NCBI RefSeq assembly: GCF_019334805.1
Contig: NZ_CP079822.1
Location: 620,001-684,000, forward strand
Source: Rothia mucilaginosa
GTDB lineage: Bacteria; Actinomycetota; Actinomycetes; Actinomycetales; Micrococcaceae
Direction: 5' to 3'
DNA length: 64,000 nt
Of the stretch, positions 44,161 to 53,065 are shown piece after piece (position 1 is the first letter of the stretch; each line of letters starts with the position of its first letter). Below the pieces are notes generated by a model that saw only the letters and a program-made list of their open reading frames with translations, was not told the DNA's origin and ran no database searches. A program made the position numbers and the translations under genes.

Positions 44161-46632
44161 GTGGCTTTTGTGAATAAAACAATGCTCCATATCGATCATT
44201 CCGAATTGCACTCTTTGCAGCAGGAAACCTCGTGGGAGGCTCTACCCGAGGAAGCACGCACTCTCAGCATTGCGGCGGCTTTCTCTCTGCTCCGCCATTT
44301 TGAGCGCGCGCAGGATCGTGGCGAGAAGGTTTTCTTCCCCGATATGTACACCCCGGTTGGCGTGGACCTGGGTTTCAACATGACTCAGCGTTTCATTGCG
44401 GTCGGTGACAATGTCCTCTTCCGTGAGGCACTCAATAAGCTGATTGCGGCGCTGGTCAATGCTGATTATCTTGAGGTGTCCCTCAGCCAGTTGCATCCGG
44501 GCAACCTGCACTACACCCTCAGCGAGGCTGGCCGTGAGCTTTTGGGTACCCCGAAGGAACAGCAGGCGCAGGCTCTTCTGCCGGTTCTGCCTCTGCAGAG
44601 CGGCGTGTACCTGCACTATCTGAAGCAGTTCTACCCGGTTCTGCTCTCGCACATTACGGTGCGTGAGCTTCTGCCCATTGTCCTGAGCGTTACCCCGTCC
44701 TACCCTGCGGCGGCGCCCGTGAAGATTCGCGAGCTGGTGCTGCGTGAGTGCGGTTTCGTGCAGGGTTGGTACGGTCTGTCGTATCTGGAGCAGCGCATCG
44801 TGGAGCCGGTGATTGCTCAGGCGTTGAGCCTGCTGACCCGTGAGGGCTACCTGCGCACCAAGACCATTCACGAGCACACGGATTCGCCGCTGACGCTGTA
44901 CTCGCTGTCCCCGTCTGCGAAGGAGCTGGTGGCACGCCACGAGGAGACTGGCGTGCCCGCAAGCGAGCTGAGCTCCGTGCTGGCGCTGGTTAAGGATGAG
45001 GGCACCTCGATTACCGCTGAGGATATTGCCGCAACCGATGCTCTGCTGACCCATATGGGCGTTCTTCTGCTCGATACTCTCAACGACCACGGCGCCGATG
45101 TGGAGCTGAGCCTTCCGAGCCTGGAGCAGGTCTTTGACCGCGACGAGCGCATCCAGCAGGCGACCTCGAACCCCTATTTTGTGCAGATTGACGCGCAGGA
45201 TTACCTCTACGATGTGCTGATCGCCCACCACTACCTGTCCGAGCGTGAGACCGTCTACTCGCTGGGTCCTGCGTTTGCACCGGCTTTGGCGCAGATGGTT
45301 GAGCCGAGCGTTCAGAAGCTGGTGGCTTCGGCTCTGCTGGATCCCGCGGCGGTGGACGCTCTGCCGTACCCGCATCAGCTGTTGCACCCGATTCTGAAGC
45401 TCGTGGAGGAGAACCCGCGTATCTCCTACTACGACATCTACGATGAGTTGAAGCTCGCCCTGGATATCCCGTACCTGCAGGGTGAGATTGCTCCGCACCG
45501 TTATAAGCTGACCCCGCGTCTGCGTAACCGCTATTCGGTGGCGATGCACGTGCTGAAGGGCGAGCGCTACCTGAATGCTCTGCGTGAGGGTACCGGTCGT
45601 ACTTCCCGCAAGAACCCGGAGCGTTACGAGCTGAGCGAGGCGGGTAAGGAGCTGCTCAAGCGTTTCCCGGAGGGTGCTCCGGAGGCGGTGACCGCCCGCA
45701 TGGCGCCGCTGCCGCCGCAGTCGCTCAAGCACAAGCTGCCTCAGGATATTGCGGCTGAGCTGCAGGCTCGTGAGGAGGCTCTTCAGGCTGCTAAGGAGGC
45801 GCGCGCGGCGGAGCGTCAGGCTCGCCTGGCGGCTCGTGAGGGTGCGCGTGAGCCGTTGGCTCCGGTGCCGGGTGCTTCTCCGGCGTTGTTGGCGCGTCCG
45901 GCTGGTTCGCCGGTGGCAACTACTACCCAGGCGGTTACTACCCAGGCGCCCGCTGAGGTTCCGGCGGCGGTTGCTCCGGCTACCACCCAGTCTACTGTGT
46001 CCGTTCCTACTGTTTCTGCACCCGCTGTTTCTACACCCGCCGCGGCTCCTGCCCAGCCGGTTGTTTCCGCTCCGGCTGTTTCGGCTGCTGAGTCCTCGAC
46101 CGCGCTGCAGGTGGCTGCCGCGCAGGTGCGTGAGGCTCTGAAGCGTTACCGTCAGGTCTTCCGCCGCGAGGCGCTGGCTCCGGCGCTGGCTCAGGTGTCT
46201 GAGGAGCGTTTCCGCAGCATTGGTTTCGATCTGTTCCTGATGCGCGGCTACACGGTGGAGGCTCTGGAGGCTCAGGGCGTAGATGGTGTGGCAACTCCCG
46301 CCACCGGTGAAAAAGAACGCGCATTCTACGTGCGTACTCTGCGCCCGGTAGCGAACGGTGTGCTGTCCGCGAGCGTTCAGCCGCAGGATATTACCGCGTT
46401 CTTCCTGGCGATTCACGCCCGCGGCGGTCAGCTCGGCACCTTCATCACGAACGCGGCGTTCAGCGATGAGGCGTACGACGAGTTCATCCGCTGCTCGACC
46501 AAGTACCCGAACATTCTGGTGGATTTGGTGTCCGGCGATGAGCTGCAGGACCGCCTCATTGCGCACCGCCTCGGCGTGGTCGAGAGCGCAAACGGTCTGC
46601 TGGAGCTGAACGGTGAATACTTCGCCGGCTAA
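44161..46632 (+). CDS. Large multi-winged-helix protein with degenerate Mrr-like C-terminal domain
   Basis: This 823-residue protein appears to contain about four winged-helix segments over residues 25-530, several ending in the same YxLSEAGKELL-type turn as Mrr_N domains. A Lys/Arg/Ala coiled stretch and a Val/Pro/Thr/Ala linker (about 570-650) follow. Residues 667-823 align with the nuclease domain of the neighbouring gene: FRSIGFDLFLMRGY, GVDGVA with Asp708, and a shared end of the type ELxxxLIxHRxGV. The QxK triplet is replaced at FYVRT, and the Glu before it is Arg, so catalysis is probably lost. The start is a GTG after AGGAG. I infer a DNA-binding partner of the Mrr-like enzyme, possibly in defence; this is not established. 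Confidence 0.75.
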   Translation: MAFVNKTMLHIDHSELHSLQQETSWEALPEEARTLSIAAAFSLLRHFERAQDRGEKVFFPDMYTPVGVDLGFNMTQRFIAVGDNVLFREALNKLIAALVNADYLEVSLSQLHPGNLHYTLSEAGRELLGTPKEQQAQALLPVLPLQSGVYLHYLKQFYPVLLSHITVRELLPIVLSVTPSYPAAAPVKIRELVLRECGFVQGWYGLSYLEQRIVEPVIAQALSLLTREGYLRTKTIHEHTDSPLTLYSLSPSAKELVARHEETGVPASELSSVLALVKDEGTSITAEDIAATDALLTHMGVLLLDTLNDHGADVELSLPSLEQVFDRDERIQQATSNPYFVQIDAQDYLYDVLIAHHYLSERETVYSLGPAFAPALAQMVEPSVQKLVASALLDPAAVDALPYPHQLLHPILKLVEENPRISYYDIYDELKLALDIPYLQGEIAPHRYKLTPRLRNRYSVAMHVLKGERYLNALREGTGRTSRKNPERYELSEAGKELLKRFPEGAPEAVTARMAPLPPQSLKHKLPQDIAAELQAREEALQAAKEARAAERQARLAAREGAREPLAPVPGASPALLARPAGSPVATTTQAVTTQAPAEVPAAVAPATTQSTVSVPTVSAPAVSTPAAAPAQPVVSAPAVSAAESSTALQVAAAQVREALKRYRQVFRREALAPALAQVSEERFRSIGFDLFLMRGYTVEALEAQGVDGVATPATGEKERAFYVRTLRPVANGVLSASVQPQDITAFFLAIHARGGQLGTFITNAAFSDEAYDEFIRCSTKYPNILVDLVSGDELQDRLIAHRLGVVESANGLLELNGEYFAG

Positions 46633-46666
46633 GTCACCAGCTAGCAGCTTTTAGCCCATCTTGGGT

Positions 46667-46721
46667 ATGCCCCGGTTTTCTCTCTCCTGCACGTTCAGGT
46701 GGGAGAAAGCCGGGGCATTTT
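46667..46721 (+). terminator. Terminator of the 823-residue gene
   Basis: ATGCCCCGGTTTTCTC pairs with GAGAAAGCCGGGGCAT through an extended imperfect stem, followed by UUUUC. It lies 35 nt past the stop. Confidence 0.85.
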
Positions 46722-46741
46722 CGCGCCTGCGCCCCGGTGAG

Positions 46742-46750
46742 TTGTCCACA
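46742..46750 (+). other. Single actinobacterial DnaA-box-like site
   Basis: TTGTCCACA at 46742-46750 matches the DnaA-box form frequent in high-GC actinobacteria. It stands alone, 115 nt before the DUF885 gene, so chance occurrence is likely. Confidence 0.25.
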
Positions 46751-46864
46751 GGTGAGCCCTTTTCGTCGTGTTCGGTGCCGCTCAGCCCGTAATATTGCCG
46801 GTTTAAGCGAGCTAAATCACCGAAAATCGTGGTTGGAGGCACACCCCTGCGTTAGGATATGAAC

Positions 46865-48625
46865 ATGAGCACTTACCAGGAACTTCCCAGCATCTACCGA
46901 TTGAAGCGCTCGCTGACCGACGTCGATCAGATTGCTAACGAATACTTTGAAAAGGTCCTCGACCTGAACCCCGTCCATGCAACCGAGCTTGGTCGTAAGG
47001 GCGTAGAGACCCTGTACCCCGATTACTCGCCCGCCGGCGAGAAGGCTTTTGCGCGCCTTGCGAAGAAGACTTTGAAGAAGGTCGATAACGTCCTGCCTAT
47101 TGATGACGTTGACCTGGTCACCCTGGATGCTCTGCAGGAGCGTCTGAGCCTGTACCGCAAGCAGTACAAGGCTGGTTTTGGCGGCTGGCAGCTGAACAAT
47201 ATTGCGTCCGTCCCGCAGGAAGTGCGCTCGGTCTTCGACCTGATGAAGCGCAACACCCAGCAGGATTGGGAGCATATTGTTGGGCGTATGCACCGCGTCA
47301 CCGAGGCACTGGAGGGATACATCCAGACTCTTGAGGCGGCTCGTGAAGAGGGTAAGGTTGCCCCGCGCCGCCAGGTGGATATTGTCATTGAGCAGACCGC
47401 CGCGTACTACGCTCCCGGTGGTTTCTTTGATGATTTGGCGGCTGAGGTCGCCGAGGCTGTCCCCGCTCTGAAGGATGAGGCTGCCGCCGGTGCCGAGGCT
47501 GCGAAGGAAGGCTACCGCCGCCTCAACAGCTACCTGGTGGAGAAGCTGCAGCCGGTCGCTCCCTCCCGCGACGCTGTGGGCCGTAAGGCGTACAGCCTGC
47601 ACTCCCGTTCGTTCCTGGGCACCACCATTGACCTGGACGAGACCTACGCCTGGGGCGTGAAGGAACTGGAGAGCATTATCGCTCGTCAGCGTGAGGTTGC
47701 CGAGGAGATTGAGCCGGGCGCAAGCATTGAGCGCGCGAAGCAGCTGCTCGATGAGGATCCGGCGCGTCAGCTGCACGGCACCGATGAGCTGAAGGCATGG
47801 ATGCAGAAGCTCGCCGACGCCGCCGTGGAGAACCTGGCGGGTAGCCACTTTGAGATTGGCGGCCCCATGCGCCGTATCGAGTGTTGCATCGCGCCGACGA
47901 ATGAGGGCGGTATTTACTACACCGGCCCCTCCCCCGATTTCTCGCGTCCGGGCCGCATGTGGTGGTCGGTTCCCGAGGGTGAGGACACGTTCACTACCTG
48001 GCGTGAAACCTCCACCGTGTACCACGAGGGCGTTCCGGGCCACCACCTGCAGATTGCTATTGCTACGGCGCTGAAAGGCACCATGAACTCGTGGCGTACG
48101 AACATGCTGTGGGTTTCCGGTCACGGTGAAGGCTGGGCGCTGTACGCCGAGCGCCTCATGGAGGAACTGGGCTACCTGAAGGATCCGGGTGACCGCATGG
48201 GCATGCTGAACGCTCAGCGTATGCGCGCCGCCCGCGTGGTCTTCGATATTGGTGTTCACTGCGAGATGCCGATTCCGGATGAGTGGGCTGAGCAGTTGGG
48301 TGTTGAGCCGGGCACCATCTGGACTTCTGAGCTGGGTTATGAGTTCTTGAAGCTGAACCTGGACGAGTCCGAGGGTCACCTGCGTTTCGAGTTCCTGCGT
48401 TACCTGGGTTGGCCGGGTCAGGCGCCGAGCTACAAGATTGGCGAGCGCCTCTGGCTGGAGCTGCGCGATCAAGCTGTGCGCCGCGGCGATGACATGCGTG
48501 CATTCCACACGCGTGCGCTTCTGCTCGGTTCGGTGGGTCTGGATACTCTGCGCCGCGCTCTGACCGATGAGATGATGCTCCCTCTGGATACTGAGGATGA
48601 CGACGATGAGGACGATGACGAGTAG
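46865..48625 (+). CDS. DUF885-family putative metallopeptidase
   Basis: The 586-residue protein has the HEGVPGHHLQ motif, the zinc-binding signature expected in DUF885 proteins, and SGHGEGWALYAERLMEE further on with another likely ligand Glu. The family resembles M32/M2-like helical peptidases but few members are characterised. The C-terminus is a run of acidic residues. I place the start at the second ATG (46865), six nt after TAGGAT at 46853-46858, which suggests a leaderless transcript; the ATG at 46859 directly abuts that box. No neighbour suggests a substrate. Confidence 0.85.
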   Translation: MSTYQELPSIYRLKRSLTDVDQIANEYFEKVLDLNPVHATELGRKGVETLYPDYSPAGEKAFARLAKKTLKKVDNVLPIDDVDLVTLDALQERLSLYRKQYKAGFGGWQLNNIASVPQEVRSVFDLMKRNTQQDWEHIVGRMHRVTEALEGYIQTLEAAREEGKVAPRRQVDIVIEQTAAYYAPGGFFDDLAAEVAEAVPALKDEAAAGAEAAKEGYRRLNSYLVEKLQPVAPSRDAVGRKAYSLHSRSFLGTTIDLDETYAWGVKELESIIARQREVAEEIEPGASIERAKQLLDEDPARQLHGTDELKAWMQKLADAAVENLAGSHFEIGGPMRRIECCIAPTNEGGIYYTGPSPDFSRPGRMWWSVPEGEDTFTTWRETSTVYHEGVPGHHLQIAIATALKGTMNSWRTNMLWVSGHGEGWALYAERLMEELGYLKDPGDRMGMLNAQRMRAARVVFDIGVHCEMPIPDEWAEQLGVEPGTIWTSELGYEFLKLNLDESEGHLRFEFLRYLGWPGQAPSYKIGERLWLELRDQAVRRGDDMRAFHTRALLLGSVGLDTLRRALTDEMMLPLDTEDDDDEDDDE

Positions 48626-48700
48626 CCTCTAGTCTGCTCGCTCCTCGTCGAGTGGATTTCTGGAGTCTCTGAACTAGAGCCTTGAGATTAGGAACTCTAT

Positions 48701-48747
48701 AGACGAAGCCCCCGCTTTAGCTTTATGGCTGAGGCGGGGGCTTCGTC
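48701..48747. terminator. Bidirectional terminator
   Basis: AGACGAAGCCCCCGC pairs perfectly with GCGGGGGCTTCGTCT, followed on the plus strand by UUUUC. It serves the DUF885 gene and the convergent ATP-grasp gene. Confidence 0.9.
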
Positions 48748-48781
48748 TTTTCGTGCGAGGTTTATCTATCGGGATTCCGGG

Positions 48782-50074
48782 CTATCCGAAGTTTGCGGTG
48801 CCGGGGTCGGTGGTGCCGAATCCCATGCCGGTGGAGTCGTTCAGATCCACCAGATGCGGGGCGAAGCGGCACCAGTAGTCGGTGAGCGCGCCGTTCGATT
48901 CGCGGATGCCCACGCCTACGGTGCGTCCGTCGACCACCCACACGCCGAGGATGGGGTGGCTGACCGGGTTGATAATGCCTTCGTAGCGCGGTGCCGGAAT
49001 GTACTCCTGGTAGATGAATTCGCTTTCGGGGGCGTTAGCGAAGAAGTCGTCGTCTTCGGGCTTGATGAAGACATCGTAGTCGGGCGCGTAGATTTCTACG
49101 CCGTCGCCTTCACGTCCGAAGAGGGGCTTGCGGACCCAGTTGCGCATGCCGCCGCGGTGCCCCGCGTAGGTGGGTACTAGGTTCGGGTGGCCGGGGTACT
49201 TATCCCAGAGCGCGGCGAGCAGCAGCTTATTGGAGAGGAACATCTTCCACGCAGGCTCGATCCAGCGGTCCATGGCGCCGTGGTAGGCGAAGAGGAGCTT
49301 GTCGTAGCCTGCTTCGCTGTCGGTGACCAGGTCTTCCCAGGGGTAGAGCTTGAAGAGGTTGGTGATGGCGCGGCCTTGTGCGTCCTCCCAGCTCTTGGTG
49401 TCCTCGTTGAAGATGACTTCGTCGATGGGCATCATGTGGGTTTTGATGCCCGCCTGCTGCGCCGCGTAGGCGATGAGCCAGAGGTTGTTGTAGTCCTCGT
49501 TGTTCTCGTCAATCTCGGGGCTCACGTGCGCCAGGTGCAGTACGGGCTGCACGCCGGCGGCAATTTCGGCTGCGAAGATGTGGCGCCAACGGTTGGTGAA
49601 GGCTTCGCCGATTTCACCCCAGTGGGCGTAGCCGCGGGTATCGAGGCGCTGGTCTTTCGCCCAGGTTTTCTGGCTGACTGCCGCCTCCACGATACCGGTG
49701 GGGGTGTCGGCGTTGTATTCGAGCAGCTTCATGGGGTCGCCGGGCACACCGGAGTAGATGAAGTCGAAGCGGCCGTAGAAGTCGGCGTCGCGGCGGTTCC
49801 AGGATTCAACCGCGAGGTTGAACGCCGCCTGGGGCAGCCCGAGGGTGCCGAACGCGCCGGAGGCAATGTACTCGACGGTTTCCAGGCACATGCGGTGCAT
49901 TTCTTCCGCCTGGGCGCGCACAGAGTCCATTTCTTGCGGGCTGAAAATGTAGGCGGCGTATTCGTTCCAATAGTGGTCGGTGTCGTGGGGGCCGTCCACG
50001 CTGTAGGTGAGGCCTTCCTCAACGATGACGTTCTCCCAGTCGGGTCGGCCGACGGGAAATTCTTCGCGGCGCAT
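48782..50074 (-). CDS. Glutathionylspermidine-synthase-like ATP-grasp ligase (YgiC/YjfC type)
   Basis: This 430-residue protein matches the synthetase half of glutathionylspermidine synthase, as in Escherichia coli YgiC and YjfC: LLEYNADTPTGIVEAA, FKLYPWEDLVTDSEAG, the ATP-grasp region NKLLLAALW, and QEYIPAPRYEG near the end. YgiC-type proteins lack the amidase half and their substrate is unknown; peptide or glutathione-like ligation is proposed. The ATG at 50074 has only a weak ribosome-binding site, GGAGCC. The YgiB-like gene lies 134 nt upstream on the same strand, the same pairing as ygiB-ygiC, which strengthens both calls. Confidence 0.88.
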   Translation of the reverse strand: MRREEFPVGRPDWENVIVEEGLTYSVDGPHDTDHYWNEYAAYIFSPQEMDSVRAQAEEMHRMCLETVEYIASGAFGTLGLPQAAFNLAVESWNRRDADFYGRFDFIYSGVPGDPMKLLEYNADTPTGIVEAAVSQKTWAKDQRLDTRGYAHWGEIGEAFTNRWRHIFAAEIAAGVQPVLHLAHVSPEIDENNEDYNNLWLIAYAAQQAGIKTHMMPIDEVIFNEDTKSWEDAQGRAITNLFKLYPWEDLVTDSEAGYDKLLFAYHGAMDRWIEPAWKMFLSNKLLLAALWDKYPGHPNLVPTYAGHRGGMRNWVRKPLFGREGDGVEIYAPDYDVFIKPEDDDFFANAPESEFIYQEYIPAPRYEGIINPVSHPILGVWVVDGRTVGVGIRESNGALTDYWCRFAPHLVDLNDSTGMGFGTTDPGTANFG

Positions 50075-50154
50075 GAGGGGCTAGGCTCCTTCGAAGTAGT
50101 GATTGGAAAGCGGTGTTGTTACGTCACCGCGGGTTTGGTTGTTCTAGTGAGGAA

Positions 50155-50189
50155 AATGCGGGCGGGACCGTTCAGTCCCTGCCCGCATT
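50155..50189 (-). terminator. Hairpin between the YgiB-like and ATP-grasp genes
   Basis: AATGCGGGCGGGAC pairs with GTCCCTGCCCGCATT and is followed on the minus strand by UUUUCC. As an intercistronic terminator it may be partial, reducing expression of the ATP-grasp gene. Confidence 0.7.
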
Positions 50190-50208
50190 CAGTGTGATGG
50201 CTTATGGC

Positions 50209-51150
50209 TTAGCCGCCGGAGGTACCGCCGCCGGACTTCGAGCCGCCACCGAAACCGCCCTTGCTGCCGGACTTCGAGGAAGAGCCAGACTTGGACGAAG
50301 AACCGGACTTCGAGGACGAACCCGACTTGGAGCCGGACTTGGAGGTGTTCGACTTGCTGTAGGAGCCGGTGCTACCGCTATTGCTGGTGCCCTGCTTACC
50401 GCTGGAGACCGAGCCGGTGGTCTTATTACGCACAGAGGAGGTCTTTCCGGAGTTATTGGTGCTGGTCACCTTGCCGGAGGAAACGGTGGAGGACTTCTTC
50501 GCGGTGCGGTAGGAGTCCTCGAAGCCGCCGCCCTTGGAGGACACGCCGCTGTAGACGGTGCCGTTGCTGGGGCGGGTGGTGCTGCCTCCGGAAAGCTTGG
50601 ACCCTACAGGAGGAATGTAGTGGGATCCGGAAGAATTAGCGGCACTTTGGCGGCCCAGGTAGTACCAGAGGAACGCATTCGACGTGTTGTGGGTGGTGGT
50701 CGAGCCAGAAGTGCCCGACGACCCAGAAGAGCCCGAGGAGCTGGAGGAACCCGAGGAGCTCGACGAGCCGTTACTGGAGGAGTCGCTGCTGGACGAGTCG
50801 GTCGGCTCCTGAACGCCTGCCTTCTCACATTCGCTATCTTCCACGCGCAGGCCGGTCTTCGCGTCCTGGCAGACGCGGGCGTACTCTTCGCCCTGCGACA
50901 GGAACGCGTTCTCTTCCTGGTGCATGGAGTTGTAGGCGAAGATGCCACCGCCAACCAGCAGCACGCCAGCGCCCGCTACGGCAATCATCTTGGCGATGCC
51001 GGGGCGGGTCGCACCCAGGTTCAGGGTCTGCTGGGCTGAGGTCTGTGCGGCGCGGGTAGCGAAATCTGCAACCGCTTCCATGCGATTGCGGGGCTTCTTC
51101 GGGCCGTTAGGGGTGGTGGTTCCGCCGGGGTATTGGGGAGCAGAACTCAT
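50209..51150 (-). CDS. YgiB/DUF1190-like Ser/Gly-rich membrane protein
   Basis: The 313-residue protein has one transmembrane helix at about residues 52-75. A cysteine-containing stretch follows (ARVCQDAKTGL and SECEKAG), then a Ser-rich segment, FLWYYLGRQSAANSSGSHYIPP, and a Ser/Lys/Gly tail with GSSSKS repeats ending GGG. This order and the FLWYY-type core recall YgiB/YjfM (DUF1190). The similarity is partly low-complexity, so I rely on the adjacency to a YgiC-like ATP-grasp gene. The tail may be the target of the ligase; that is inference. The gene is first in the pair. Confidence 0.7.
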   Translation of the reverse strand: MSSAPQYPGGTTTPNGPKKPRNRMEAVADFATRAAQTSAQQTLNLGATRPGIAKMIAVAGAGVLLVGGGIFAYNSMHQEENAFLSQGEEYARVCQDAKTGLRVEDSECEKAGVQEPTDSSSSDSSSNGSSSSSGSSSSSGSSGSSGTSGSTTTHNTSNAFLWYYLGRQSAANSSGSHYIPPVGSKLSGGSTTRPSNGTVYSGVSSKGGGFEDSYRTAKKSSTVSSGKVTSTNNSGKTSSVRNKTTGSVSSGKQGTSNSGSTGSYSKSNTSKSGSKSGSSSKSGSSSKSGSSSKSGSKGGFGGGSKSGGGTSGG

Positions 51151-51591
51151 GCATCTCTCCTTGAAAGGTGGTGCGTGGCGTAACGCTCAACGCGTACATG
51201 AAGCTGAGTGGGTACAGCATCATCCGGCGACTTTCGCCGGACTATCGGTGTGATTCCAGCATATCAAGCTCTAGCTTTCGGATTATTAGCTGACGGCAAA
51301 ATCTCAGCAAGCTTCCCCGCATGTTGCGCAGTTGTTTCCTTTCTGTTTGCTTTTGCGGCGATTCCTAATTAACTATCAGCCAATTTAACCGCCTATGTGG
51401 GGGGGCAACTGGCGGCGTTGCTGGTTGGGCAGCTGGGTTGGGCTGCGTTGCTGGTTAGACTGCGGGATGTACAGCCGAAAGATGCCACAGGATGGTCACG
51501 GTTCGTCACACATCCCCTACACTGCACCGGATTGAAACACTTCTTCACACAAACTCGCGCCGGAGCGCGCAAAAGTTTTAGAGTATGCCAC
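51151..51591. other. Intergenic region upstream of the dicarboxylate symporter gene
   Basis: No gene is seen; an in-frame extension of the symporter ORF to 51397 has no family resemblance. GCGTTGCTGGTT occurs at 51415-51426 and again at 51445-51456. A run of seven G lies near 51400. TAGAGT at 51579-51584 is the likely -10 box of the symporter gene, 7 nt before its ATG. Confidence 0.5.
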
Positions 51592-53001
51592 ATGTCTACA
51601 CCGCATGCATCATCTCGTTCACGTCTGCCCAAGTGGGCTACTTCTTTTGGCAACCAAATCATTGCCTCCCTCATTCTGGGTATTGTTCTCGGCGCGCTCG
51701 CCCTCGCACTGGGCGGGGACGCGAAGAGCAACCCCAACTGGCTCATGGTGACCTTGGATACCATCGGCTCCTCCTACGTCACCCTGCTGAAGGCGGCTGT
51801 TGTTCCGCTGATTTTCACCGCCGTGGTCGCCTCCATCTCTAACCTGTCGCAGGTGACTAATGCGGCGCGTCTGGCGGTTAACACGCTCATCTGGTTTGCG
51901 ATTACCGCGTTCTTCGCGGTGCTCATTGGTATTGCGATGGGCCTGATCGTTCAGCCGGGCGTGGGCGCGCAGGTGCAGGGCAAAGCGTACACCGGCTCGA
52001 CCGGTTCGTGGACCGCGTTCCTGACCGGTCTGATTCCGGTGAATTTCCTGGGTCTGGGCGTCAGCGCTAAGTCCGGTGATTCCGGTATCACCGCCTCGGC
52101 ATCCTTCAACGTGCTGCAGATCCTGGTCATTTCCGGCGCAGTCGGTATTGCCGCGCTGAAGGTCGGTGAGGCAGCCAAGCCGTTCATTGACGTAGTCAAG
52201 AGCGCTCTGGCGATTATTCAGAAGATTCTGTGGTGGATTATTCGCCTGGCACCGCTGGGTACCGTGGGTCTAATCGCTAAGGCAGTGTTCGCCTACGGTT
52301 GGGCGTCGATGGGTTCGCTGGTCGCGTTCGTCATCGCGCTCTACATTGGCCTGCTGCTGGTCTTCCTCGTGGTCTACCCGATTATTGTTCGCGCGAATGG
52401 TCTGTCGGTCCGCCAGTACTTCTCTGGCGTGTGGCCGGCGCTCCAGCTGGGCTTCGTGTCCCGCTCTTCGATGGGTTCGATGCCGATGACCCAGACCGTT
52501 GCAGAACGTAACCTGGGTGTTCCCCGCGCCTACGCGTCCTTTGCCGTTCCGCTGGGTGCAACCACTAAGATGGACGGCTGCGCTTCGGTTTACCCGGCTC
52601 TTGCCGCAATCTTTGTAGCTCAGTTCTACGGTATTCAGCTGGACTTCACCCAGTACCTGCTGATTGTGATGGTGTCCGTGCTCGGTTCGGCAGCGACTGC
52701 CGGTACGACCGGCGCTATCGTGATGCTGACCCTGACCCTTTCCACTCTGGGTCTGCCGCTGGACGGTGTGGGTCTGCTCCTGGCGATTGACCCGATCGTG
52801 GACATGGGTCGTACCGCCCTGAACGTTGCCGGTCAAGCTCTGGTTCCCGCGATTGTGGCTCGCCGCGAGGGCATCCTGGATGAGGAGCTTTACAACGCTC
52901 CCCGTTCGGAGGGCGGCTTCGTGGCTCAGGAATTCTACGATGAGCGCATCGCCGGTGAGGCGCAGCGTCTGCACGAGGTGGAGGAGACGGCACGCCGCTA
53001 A
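51592..53001 (+). CDS. Dicarboxylate/amino acid:cation symporter
   Basis: The 469-residue protein belongs to the SDF family (DctA, GltP): eight transmembrane helices and two re-entrant loops. The first loop motif reads SRSSMGSMPMTQ in place of the usual SSS-A-T-LP, and the second has PLGATTKMDGCASVYP, close to the NMDG sodium-site motif with Lys replacing Asn. Such carriers import C4-dicarboxylates, glutamate or aspartate with protons or sodium. The Lys substitution may alter ion coupling; this is inference. The ATG at 51592 lies 7 nt past TAGAGT, implying a leaderless transcript. The last 40 residues are a charged cytoplasmic tail. Confidence 0.88.
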   Translation: MSTPHASSRSRLPKWATSFGNQIIASLILGIVLGALALALGGDAKSNPNWLMVTLDTIGSSYVTLLKAAVVPLIFTAVVASISNLSQVTNAARLAVNTLIWFAITAFFAVLIGIAMGLIVQPGVGAQVQGKAYTGSTGSWTAFLTGLIPVNFLGLGVSAKSGDSGITASASFNVLQILVISGAVGIAALKVGEAAKPFIDVVKSALAIIQKILWWIIRLAPLGTVGLIAKAVFAYGWASMGSLVAFVIALYIGLLLVFLVVYPIIVRANGLSVRQYFSGVWPALQLGFVSRSSMGSMPMTQTVAERNLGVPRAYASFAVPLGATTKMDGCASVYPALAAIFVAQFYGIQLDFTQYLLIVMVSVLGSAATAGTTGAIVMLTLTLSTLGLPLDGVGLLLAIDPIVDMGRTALNVAGQALVPAIVARREGILDEELYNAPRSEGGFVAQEFYDERIAGEAQRLHEVEETARR

Positions 53002-53033
53002 TCTGGCAAGCTAATCTGGCGAAGGCTCACGCA

Positions 53034-53065
53034 CACGGCGCTAGGCGGTACTGCTTAGCGCCGTG
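53034..53065 (+). terminator. Terminator of the symporter gene
   Basis: CACGGCGCTA pairs perfectly with TAGCGCCGTG around a 12-nt loop, 32 nt past the stop. UUCUCUCUC follows a few bases on. Confidence 0.7.

Noticed and set aside
44242..46566. Long antisense open frame opposite the 823-residue gene
   Set aside because: The translation is Arg/Gln/His/Leu-rich, as expected for an antisense frame, with no recognisable domain.
51397..51591. 65-residue N-terminal extension of the symporter
   Set aside because: The family begins at the downstream Met, and the -10-like box just before 51592 supports the shorter form.
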